NCBI RefSeq assembly: GCF_900148495.1
Contig: NZ_FTRU01000008.1
Span: 372,001-436,000 of the forward strand
DNA length: 64,000 nt
From: Negativibacillus massiliensis
Lineage (GTDB): Bacteria > Bacillota > Clostridia > Oscillospirales > Ruminococcaceae
Direction of reading: 5' to 3'
The notes beneath the pieces were generated by a model. The model was not told the origin of the DNA. It saw only the letters and a program-made list of their open reading frames with translations, and did no database searches. The translations under genes and the position numbers were made by a program. Positions within the stretch are counted from its first letter, which is position 1, and each line of letters opens with the position of its first letter. Of the stretch, positions 57,398 through 64,000 are shown in pieces.

Positions 57398-59413
57398 ATG
57401 AAGAAATCATTCTCGAAGTTGCTTGCACTTGCACTGACAGCTTCCCTCGTTTTAAGCGGCTGTGGAGGAACATCAGGTTCATCTGACAAGGAAGAAGATA
57501 CTTCTGGTAAAACAGAAGCTTCCGGAAATGAAGAACCGCAGGCAGAGGAAAAAGAAGAAAGCGCAGAGGCAATTACAGATTTGGTTATCTCAAAAGTTGC
57601 CAGCTCCGAACTTGCAACCTTTAACCTTCTCAATTCTGAAACATCGGCTGATACACAGTATCTGACCAATCTCTGGGATGGTCTGCTGGAAGCAAACAGC
57701 TATGGCGAACTGGTTCCTGCACTGGCAGAGGAGTGGGGCACCGAAGATGGCGGCCTTACCTGGACCTTCAAGATTCGTGATGGCGTAAAATGGGTTGATG
57801 TAAATGGAGAAGAAAAGGCAGATTGTACTGCACAGGATTTCCTGACCGGACTTGAGTGGATTCTGAACTTCCATAAGAACGATTCTGCAAATACTTCGAT
57901 GCCGATGGAAATGATCGAAGGTGCAGCAGAATACTATGAATATACCAAAGGCCTGTCTCAGGAAGAAGCATATGCACTGAATGCCGGAGAAGGTTCCAAG
58001 TTTGCAGAAATGGTTGGAATCGAAGTAGTGGACGGCAACACACTGGTATATCATTGCACCGAAGCAAAACCATATTTCTATACCGTTGGTGCATACGCCT
58101 GTCTCTATCCAATCTCTCAAGGCTTGATCGATGAACTGGGTGTAGACGGTATCAAATCGATGAACAACGAAAATATGTGGTACAACGGATGCTATACCAT
58201 GACATCCTATATTCAGGGTAATGAAAAGGTATTTACCAAGAATCCACATTACTGGGATACAGAATGCAGCCGCTTTGAAACAGTTACCATTAAAATGGTA
58301 GAATCCAACGATGTGGCATATCAACTGTATCAGTCCGGAGAACTGGATGAAGTAACCCTGACAGAAAGTAACGTTAAGACCATCAGCGGTGATGAAAGCA
58401 ATCCATATCACGATCAGATGATCGAATGGCCATTGGATTTCCGTTCCTATCAGTTCCACTTCAACTATGACAAACGCAACGAAGATGGTTCTGTAGATAC
58501 CAACTGGAATACCGCAATTTCCAATGAAGCATTCCGTAAATCCTGGTACTATGGTCTGGATTTGACTCCATACTACAGCAGAACCAACGCAGTAAATCCA
58601 ATGAGCTGTGAAAACCTGTTCTACAGCATGCCGGGTTTGCTGTATACCTCGGATGGTACAGATTATACCGACCTGGTAAGACAGGAACTTGGTTTGCCGG
58701 AAAGCAATGGCGAAACAATGGTACGTCTGGATGCAGAAAAGGCAGAACAGTACAAACAGCAGGCAATTGAAGAACTGACAGCTCTGGGTGTTACCTTCCC
58801 AGTTGGTGTTGATTATTATATCGCAGCAAGCAACCAGGCAGCTCTGGACAGCGCAAACGTACTGAAACAGGCATTGGCTGACAGCCTGGGAGAAGACTAT
58901 GTAACACTCAACATTAAGACTTATATCTCCAGTGCTTCCAAAGAAGTTTATGAGCCAAAACTCCAGTCGATCAACATTTCTGGTTGGGGTGCTGACTACG
59001 GTGATCCACAGAACTATCTGGGCCAGGAAACCTATGGAAACGACTATGCTTACTATACCAGAACTCTTTCTAACATCAATGATGTAGAAGAAACAGAAGC
59101 TACCAAAGTGCTGCTGGATGAATACAAAGAGTACACTGCAATGGTTGAAGAAGCAAACAAGATCTGTGATGATCTGGATGCACGTTATGAAGCATTTGCA
59201 AAAGCAGAGGCTTATCTGATCGACCATGTTCTGACCATGCCAAACTACTATAACATCGGCTGGACTCTTTCCAAGATTAATCCATACAGCAAGATGAAAG
59301 CAATGTACGGTATCCAGAATTCCAAGATGAAGAACTGGGAAACCAATGCAAATGGTTATACCAGTGAAGAAATGCAGGAAATCAAGGAAAAACATGATAA
59401 CCGTGAAGCATAA
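57398..59413 (+). CDS. Tandem peptide-binding lipoprotein 1 (SBP_bac_5, ~670 residues)
   Basis: 671 residues with AAGGAGG before the ATG. Lipoprotein signal ends SLVLSGCGG, followed by an acidic Ser/Glu linker. The mature fold has WDGLLEANSYGELVPALAEEWGTEDGGLTWTFKIRDGVKWVD, NEKVFTKNPHYWD and GWGADYGDPQNYL, all family-5 peptide-binding features. It is about 150 residues longer than the binding protein at 4435. No permease or ATPase lies with it; it could deliver to the transporter at the left end or to one beyond the window. Confidence 0.93.
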   Translation: MKKSFSKLLALALTASLVLSGCGGTSGSSDKEEDTSGKTEASGNEEPQAEEKEESAEAITDLVISKVASSELATFNLLNSETSADTQYLTNLWDGLLEANSYGELVPALAEEWGTEDGGLTWTFKIRDGVKWVDVNGEEKADCTAQDFLTGLEWILNFHKNDSANTSMPMEMIEGAAEYYEYTKGLSQEEAYALNAGEGSKFAEMVGIEVVDGNTLVYHCTEAKPYFYTVGAYACLYPISQGLIDELGVDGIKSMNNENMWYNGCYTMTSYIQGNEKVFTKNPHYWDTECSRFETVTIKMVESNDVAYQLYQSGELDEVTLTESNVKTISGDESNPYHDQMIEWPLDFRSYQFHFNYDKRNEDGSVDTNWNTAISNEAFRKSWYYGLDLTPYYSRTNAVNPMSCENLFYSMPGLLYTSDGTDYTDLVRQELGLPESNGETMVRLDAEKAEQYKQQAIEELTALGVTFPVGVDYYIAASNQAALDSANVLKQALADSLGEDYVTLNIKTYISSASKEVYEPKLQSINISGWGADYGDPQNYLGQETYGNDYAYYTRTLSNINDVEETEATKVLLDEYKEYTAMVEEANKICDDLDARYEAFAKAEAYLIDHVLTMPNYYNIGWTLSKINPYSKMKAMYGIQNSKMKNWETNANGYTSEEMQEIKEKHDNREA

Positions 59414-59429
59414 AATAAAGTAACTATTA

Positions 59430-59470
59430 TATATTAAAAGTGAGAGGAATTTCCTCTCACTTTTAATATA
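59430..59470 (+). terminator. Terminator after tandem binding protein 1
   Basis: A perfect stem of about 19 bp (ATTAAAAGTGAGAGGAA and complement) with a very short loop ends in an A/T-rich tract. Confidence 0.85.
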
Positions 59471-59743
59471 GTAAAAAACAAAAGTACTCACTAATCAAAG
59501 TGAATGAAATAATAGCACCATAATGCTTAAAAAAATGATTGAAAATCTATATATTATCTAAAAAAATTAGCAATATGCAAGATATTAAACATAAAAAACG
59601 AAGAAAATAATGAAAATAATTAGATATTATTGACAATAAGAGCTAAGGTTGCTATTATAAAAAAGTAAAGTAAAAGCGATACATTTTATGGAATCGTTTT
59701 TAGGTGACTTAAAAAAGACACCAAGTCCGAAGGAGGAGCAATT
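59471..59743 (+). promoter_or_regulatory. Leader and promoter of tandem binding protein 2
   Basis: TTGACA (59630-59635) and TATTAT (59653-59658) have a 17-base spacer. In the leader, AAAGCGAT can pair with ATCGTTTTT (8 bp with one G-U) near 59675-59702, giving a weak terminator-like hairpin; GGTG with CACC forms a second small one. AAGGAGGAG precedes the ATG. Confidence 0.7.
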
Positions 59744-61744
59744 ATGAAGAAAACAATATCCAAATTGCTGGCTTTGGCATTGACAGCATCTCTGGTGTTG
59801 AGTGGTTGCGGCGGCAGCGGCAGCAGCGAAACAGCAGACAATCAGACAGATGAAAACAGTGCTGGAACAGAAAGTCAGGCAGAAGAAAATGAGAATGAAA
59901 TCAAAGATCTGGTAATTCCAAGATTGGCTACCAGAGAAATGCAGACATTCGATATTCTGTACAGCCAGAATTTTTATGACCTGGAAAATCTGACCAACAT
60001 GCAGGATCCACTGCTGGAAGTTGATACACATGGTAAACTGGTTCCATGTATTGCAGATGAGTGGGGCACAGAAGATGATGGTCTGAACTGGACATTCCAT
60101 ATTCGTGAAGGCGTAAAATGGGTTGACGTCAATGCAAATGAAAAAGCAGACGTTACATCTTACGACTTTGCAACCGGTATGGAGTGGGTACTCAACTACT
60201 ACAAAAATGATGCAGCACATACTGCACAGCCAATCGAACTGATTGCTGGTGCAAAAGAATATTATGAATACACCAAGAGCCTGACCAAAGAAGAGGCTTA
60301 TGCACTGGATGCAAGTGAAGGTTCTAAATTCCAGGAAATGGTTGGAATTAAGACACCAGACGCAAACACAATTGTTTATACCTGTACAGGCAATAAACCA
60401 TACTTTGACTCTCTGGCAACTTGGGCTGGTATGTATCCAAGATCTCAGGCAATGATCGATGAGCTGGGTGGTCCTGATGGTGTAAAAGCTATGAACAATG
60501 AGACCATGTGGTACAACGGCTGCTACCTGATGACCTCTTATGTTCAGGGCAACGAAAAAGTATTTACCAAGAACCCAGCTTACTGGGACAAAGACTGCAA
60601 ACTCTTTGATACCGTTACAATTAAGATGATCGAGTCCAACGATGTAGGTTATCAGCTGTATCAGACCGGTGAAGCAGATTACATCGACTTGACCGAAAGC
60701 AACCTGGCTACCATCAATGGAAACGAAGATAACGAATTCCATGATCAGCTGGTTTCCAAACCATCGGATATCTATTCTTACCAGATTCGTTTCAACTATG
60801 ATAAACGCAAAGAAGACGGCACACCAGATACTAACTGGAATACCGCAGCTGCAAATGAAGCATTCCGTCTGTCCTGGTACTATGGTCTGGATCTGAAAGA
60901 TCATTACAAGAGAACTGACCCAATTGATCCATTAAACTGTGAAAATGAATTTTACAGCATGAAGGGTCTCTGCTATACCAGCGATGGTACAGACTACACA
61001 GAACTGGTTAGAGATAAACTGGGTCTGCCGGATGCAAATGGTGAATCTATTGTAAGACTGGATGCAGACAAAGCAGCACAGTACAAACAGCAGGCAATTG
61101 AAGAGCTGACCGCTGCTGGCGTTACCTTCCCAGTAGAAGTTGACTACTATGTATCCGCAAGCAACCAGGTTGCTCTTGACTCTGCAAACGTATTGGCACA
61201 GTGCTTCTCCAATAGCTTGGGTGATGATTATGTTAAACTGAACATTAAGACATACATCCAGAGCAGCACAAACGAAGTTTATACTCCAAAACTCCATTCC
61301 ATTTCTGCTGGCGCAGGCTGGGGCGCTGACTACGGCGATCCACAGAACTACCTGATTCAGGAAGCATATGGATATGACAACGCTTACTATTCCGCAAAAT
61401 ATACCAACATCAATTCTGTGGAAGAAAATGAAAACACCAAAGCTCTGTTGGATACTTACAAAGAATTCACAAGATTGATCGAAGAAGCAGATGCTATCGT
61501 TGATGATACCGATGCACGTTATGAAGCATTTGCAGAAGCAGAAGCATACATGATTCAGCACGCACTGGTAATTCCACAGTACTATGGAACTGGTTGGGTT
61601 CTTACCAAGATCAATCCATACAGCAAGATGTACGCTGTATATGGCTGCCAGAACGACAAGATGAAGAACTGGGAAACCAACGCAGACGGTTATACAACCG
61701 AAGAAATGGAAGCCATTAAAGCAGCATATGAAGCAGAGAAGTAA
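59744..61744 (+). CDS. Tandem peptide-binding lipoprotein 2 (SBP_bac_5)
   Basis: 666 residues, clearly paralogous to the genes on each side: lipobox SLVLSGCGG, the WVDVNANEKADVTSYDFATGMEWVL region, NEKVFTKNPAYWD and GWGADYGDPQNYL. The linker differs. Shared structure but different sequence in the ligand-contact regions suggests distinct peptide preferences. It has its own promoter and terminator, so it can be expressed independently. Confidence 0.93.
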   Translation: MKKTISKLLALALTASLVLSGCGGSGSSETADNQTDENSAGTESQAEENENEIKDLVIPRLATREMQTFDILYSQNFYDLENLTNMQDPLLEVDTHGKLVPCIADEWGTEDDGLNWTFHIREGVKWVDVNANEKADVTSYDFATGMEWVLNYYKNDAAHTAQPIELIAGAKEYYEYTKSLTKEEAYALDASEGSKFQEMVGIKTPDANTIVYTCTGNKPYFDSLATWAGMYPRSQAMIDELGGPDGVKAMNNETMWYNGCYLMTSYVQGNEKVFTKNPAYWDKDCKLFDTVTIKMIESNDVGYQLYQTGEADYIDLTESNLATINGNEDNEFHDQLVSKPSDIYSYQIRFNYDKRKEDGTPDTNWNTAAANEAFRLSWYYGLDLKDHYKRTDPIDPLNCENEFYSMKGLCYTSDGTDYTELVRDKLGLPDANGESIVRLDADKAAQYKQQAIEELTAAGVTFPVEVDYYVSASNQVALDSANVLAQCFSNSLGDDYVKLNIKTYIQSSTNEVYTPKLHSISAGAGWGADYGDPQNYLIQEAYGYDNAYYSAKYTNINSVEENENTKALLDTYKEFTRLIEEADAIVDDTDARYEAFAEAEAYMIQHALVIPQYYGTGWVLTKINPYSKMYAVYGCQNDKMKNWETNADGYTTEEMEAIKAAYEAEK

Positions 61745-61761
61745 GAAACTTCAATAAAAAG

Positions 61762-61795
61762 AAAAGCAGGAGATTGTATCTCCTGCTTTTTTTTT
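61762..61795 (+). terminator. Terminator after tandem binding protein 2
   Basis: AAAAGCAGGAGAT pairs with ATCTCCTGCTTTT around a TGT loop, followed by a long T tract. Confidence 0.92.
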
Positions 61796-61857
61796 GGTGA
61801 TTTATAACATGTTTCACATAAAAAAGAATAGTTTGTTAATAAAAATAGTATATATTA

Positions 61858-61886
61858 TTGACAGCCTGAAAATAATGTGTTATATT
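61858..61886 (+). promoter_or_regulatory. Promoter of tandem binding protein 3
   Basis: TTGACA and TATATT are separated by 17 bases, with a start near 61893, immediately before the structured leader. Confidence 0.8.
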
Positions 61887-61898
61887 TGAACCAGTCGT

Positions 61899-61965
61899 TA
61901 ACATTGTACAAAGGCTCCGAAAAATATAGTACAATGTTATAGCGATGAGTTTTTATTATGGAGCC
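61899..61965 (+). promoter_or_regulatory. Candidate pseudoknotted leader RNA of binding protein 3
   Basis: TAACATTGTAC (61899-61909) pairs perfectly with GTACAATGTTA (61929-61939). Its 19-base loop contains AGGCTCC (61912-61918), which is the exact complement of GGAGCCT at 61960-61966, 20 bases past the stem. The two pairings together make an H-type pseudoknot at the very 5' end of the transcript. A third hairpin, CAACC with GGTTG (61973-61989), stops one base before the AAAGGAGG site. A ligand-sensing RNA is inferred; a DNA operator for the inverted repeat is the alternative. Confidence 0.5.
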
Positions 61966-62004
61966 TATAGTTCAACCGTTTACAGGTTGTAAAGGAGGAA
62001 GAAT

Positions 62005-64000
62005 ATGAAAAAGACATTATCCAGACTGCTTGCTATCGCAATGACAGCTTCTCTTGTTTTGAGTGGTTGTGGCGGTACTGGCGGATCTACCAGCACCGAA
62101 GAAGGAACAAGCACAGAAGGCAATACTACTTCTACAGAAGGCGAAGCTACTGCAGAAGCAGGTTCTGAAAACGAAATTAAAGATCTGGTTCTTGGTATTC
62201 TGTCTAGCCGTGAGCTCGAGACCTTTAATATGCTGTACTCTCAGAGAGCTGAGGACTTTGAAAACCTGACACAGCTGTTTGATGGTCTGCTGGAAGCTGA
62301 TCCAGATGGTAAACTGGTTCCTGCAATTGCTGATGAATGGGGAACTGAAGACGGTGGTATTACCTGGAAATTCCACATTCGTGACGGTGTAAAATGGGTT
62401 GATGTTAACGGCAACGAAAAAGGCGATTGTGACGCTTACGACTTTGCAACCGGTTTGGAATGGGTACTGAACTTCCATAAGAACGATTCCAACAATACTT
62501 CCATGCCTTTGGAAATGATCGAAGGCGCAGAAGAATATTACGAATACACCAAGTCCCTGTCCAAAGAAGAAGCTTATGCTCTGACAGCAGGTGAAGGCTC
62601 CAAGTTCCTGGAAATGGTTGGTATGGAAGTACCAGATGCTAACACAGTTATTTATAAGTGTGTAGCTCCAAAGCCATATTTTGACTCCCTGGGCGCATAC
62701 AACTGTCTGTATCCAGTAGATCAGGCAATGATCGATGAACTGGGCGGTCCAGATGGATTCAAATCTGTTACCAATGAAACTCTGTGGTACAACGGATGCT
62801 ACACCATGACATCCTATATCCAGGGTAATGAAAAGGTATTTACCAAAAACCCAATGTACTGGGATACTGAGTGCACACGTTTTGATACCGTTACTTACAA
62901 AATGATTGAGTCTTCTGATGTTGGTTATCAGTTGTACGAAACCGGCGAAATCGATGCAATCGGTCTGAGCGAATCTCAGCTGAGCACCATCACTTCTGAT
63001 CCAAACCACAAGTTCTATAACTATCTGGTTCCAGCAACTCCATCCAAATACTCCTATCAGTTCCACTTCAACTTCAACAAGAAGAATGAAGACGGCACAC
63101 CAGATACTAACTGGAACACTGCTATCGCTAACGAAGCATTCCGTAAAGCAATGTACTATGGTCTGGATCTGACCAACTACTGGAAGAGAACTAATGCAGT
63201 TGACCCAATGGCTTGTGAAAATAACTTCTACACCATGAAGGGTCTGTGCTACACTTCTGATGGTACTGATTACGTTGAACTGGTAAGAAAAGAAATGGGT
63301 CTGCCAGAAGAAAACGGCGAAACACCAGTCAGACTGGATGCAGCAAAAGCAGAAGAATATAAGAAACAGGCTATGGAAGAACTGACCGCTCTGGGCGTAA
63401 CCTTCCCAGTAGAGCTGGATCACTATATTCAGGCTTCCAACCAGAATGCTCTTGACTCCGCAAACGTACTGGCACAGTGCTTCAGCGACAGCCTGGGCGA
63501 CGACTTTATTAAACTGTCTATCAACACCTATATCAAGAGCGGTACTCAGGAAGTTTACGTTCCACACCTGCACTCTGTAGCTCTGAACGGTTGGGGCGCT
63601 GACTACGGTGACCCACAGAACTACCTCGGTCAGGAAGTTTACGGCAACGACAACGCTTACTACTCTGCAAACTACTCCTACATCAATGAAATCACTGAAG
63701 AAACTCCAGAAAACAAAGCTCTGCTGGATACTTACAAAGAATTCACCAAGATGGTAGAAGAAGCAGACGCTATCACTGACGATATGGATGCACGTTACGC
63801 AGCATACGCAAAAGCAGAAGCTTACATGCTTGAGCATTGTCTGGTAATTCCATACAACTACAGTGTTGGCTGGTCCCTGAGCAAAGTTGATAACGACAGC
63901 AAGATTATGGCTATGTACGGTTCTCAGAACGACAAGATGAAGAACTGGAAGACCAACGCAAATGGCTATACTTCTGAAGAAAAAGGTGTTGCAGATATCA
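62005..64000 (+). CDS. Tandem peptide-binding lipoprotein 3 (SBP_bac_5), 3' end beyond window
   Basis: 665 residues are visible and the frame is open at the window end, probably only a few residues short. Lipobox SLVLSGCGG, a Ser/Thr/Glu-rich linker (STEEGTSTEGNTTSTEG), FDGLLEADPDGKLVPAIADEWGTEDGGITWKFHIRDGVKWVD, NEKVFTKNPMYWD and GWGADYGDPQNYLG are all shared with its two upstream paralogues. The codon choice appears strongly biased to few codons (e.g. CTG, GAA), hinting at high expression. Its leader is the most structured of the three. Confidence 0.93.
   Translation, partial: MKKTLSRLLAIAMTASLVLSGCGGTGGSTSTEEGTSTEGNTTSTEGEATAEAGSENEIKDLVLGILSSRELETFNMLYSQRAEDFENLTQLFDGLLEADPDGKLVPAIADEWGTEDGGITWKFHIRDGVKWVDVNGNEKGDCDAYDFATGLEWVLNFHKNDSNNTSMPLEMIEGAEEYYEYTKSLSKEEAYALTAGEGSKFLEMVGMEVPDANTVIYKCVAPKPYFDSLGAYNCLYPVDQAMIDELGGPDGFKSVTNETLWYNGCYTMTSYIQGNEKVFTKNPMYWDTECTRFDTVTYKMIESSDVGYQLYETGEIDAIGLSESQLSTITSDPNHKFYNYLVPATPSKYSYQFHFNFNKKNEDGTPDTNWNTAIANEAFRKAMYYGLDLTNYWKRTNAVDPMACENNFYTMKGLCYTSDGTDYVELVRKEMGLPEENGETPVRLDAAKAEEYKKQAMEELTALGVTFPVELDHYIQASNQNALDSANVLAQCFSDSLGDDFIKLSINTYIKSGTQEVYVPHLHSVALNGWGADYGDPQNYLGQEVYGNDNAYYSANYSYINEITEETPENKALLDTYKEFTKMVEEADAITDDMDARYAAYAKAEAYMLEHCLVIPYNYSVGWSLSKVDNDSKIMAMYGSQNDKMKNWKTNANGYTSEEKGVADI

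Noticed and set aside
57590-63837. Long minus-strand frames of up to 633 residues over all three binding proteins
   Set aside because: They recur at the same offset because the sense genes are paralogous with biased codons; no promoter, ribosome-binding site or domain supports them.
1-64000. CRISPR arrays, insertion sequences, integrases, tRNA or rRNA genes
   Set aside because: No regularly spaced repeats, transposase or integrase frames, cloverleaf sequences or rRNA-like stretches were noticed.

Overview
The window looks like a chromosomal segment of a low-to-moderate GC, anaerobic Gram-positive of the class Clostridia, probably a gut commensal. The reasons are purine-rich AGGAGG ribosome-binding sites, frequent TTG/GTG starts, strong sigma-A type promoters, intrinsic terminators after most transcription units, an [FeFe]-hydrogenase operon, and gene families typical of Oscillospirales/Lachnospirales. 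The genus cannot be fixed from the sequence alone. No rRNA, tRNA, CRISPR array, transposase, phage gene or origin was seen.

Layout. 1-6700 (minus): a seven-gene oligopeptide/dipeptide ABC uptake operon (HAD hydrolase, binding lipoprotein, OppB, C, D, F, metallophosphoesterase cut by the window edge). 7076-7825 (minus): an unusual sigma-factor-like protein with a C-terminal membrane anchor. 8128-14894: an OmpR/EnvZ-type two-component pair followed by a four-gene GldA/GldF/GldG-like ABC system with a DUF4340 protein. 15093-18646: a visibly more GC-rich three-gene carbohydrate-type ABC module whose two permeases are fused into one polypeptide and which has no ATPase beside it. 19026-25039: a peptide-scavenging cluster (putative zinc metallopeptidase, POT peptide:proton symporter, M24 aminopeptidase, M32 carboxypeptidase) followed by an XRE-cupin regulator. 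25308-27442: a LysR regulator divergent from a pair of half-size chromate-type transporters. 27684-31222: pstSCAB phosphate uptake without phoU. 31265-31909: superoxide dismutase. 32061-34712: a MurE-like ligase plus a FemAB-type peptidoglycan cross-bridge enzyme. 34753-37024: an MscS channel and a DUF4349 lipoprotein. 37297-41158: malQ-glgP glycogen/maltodextrin breakdown. 41304-41579: a DUF3343 protein. 41732-45787: a 27-codon leader peptide, a structured terminator-bearing leader, and a heterodimeric ABC exporter. 45841-48920: a GNAT acetyltransferase, a MATE efflux pump with a structured 5' leader, and an XRE-cupin regulator. 49503-53055: a three-gene NADH/ferredoxin-type [FeFe]-hydrogenase operon with a candidate Rex operator. 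53110-54944: LysR and an aspartate/glutamate racemase, divergent. 55083-56989: HD-domain protein, peptide deformylase, a short unknown protein, and a PPC/DUF296 protein. 57398-64000: three tandem paralogous ~670-residue peptide-binding lipoproteins, each with its own promoter, the last running off the window.

Together the genes suggest an amino-acid and peptide-fermenting anaerobe. It imports peptides by several routes, trims them with cytosolic peptidases, stores and mobilises glycogen, and disposes of reductant as H2. The observations most worth follow-up are the leader-peptide attenuator before the ABC exporter, the pseudoknot-forming leader of the third binding protein, the three-way-junction leader of the MATE gene, the fused permease without its ATPase, and the tandem binding proteins without permeases.
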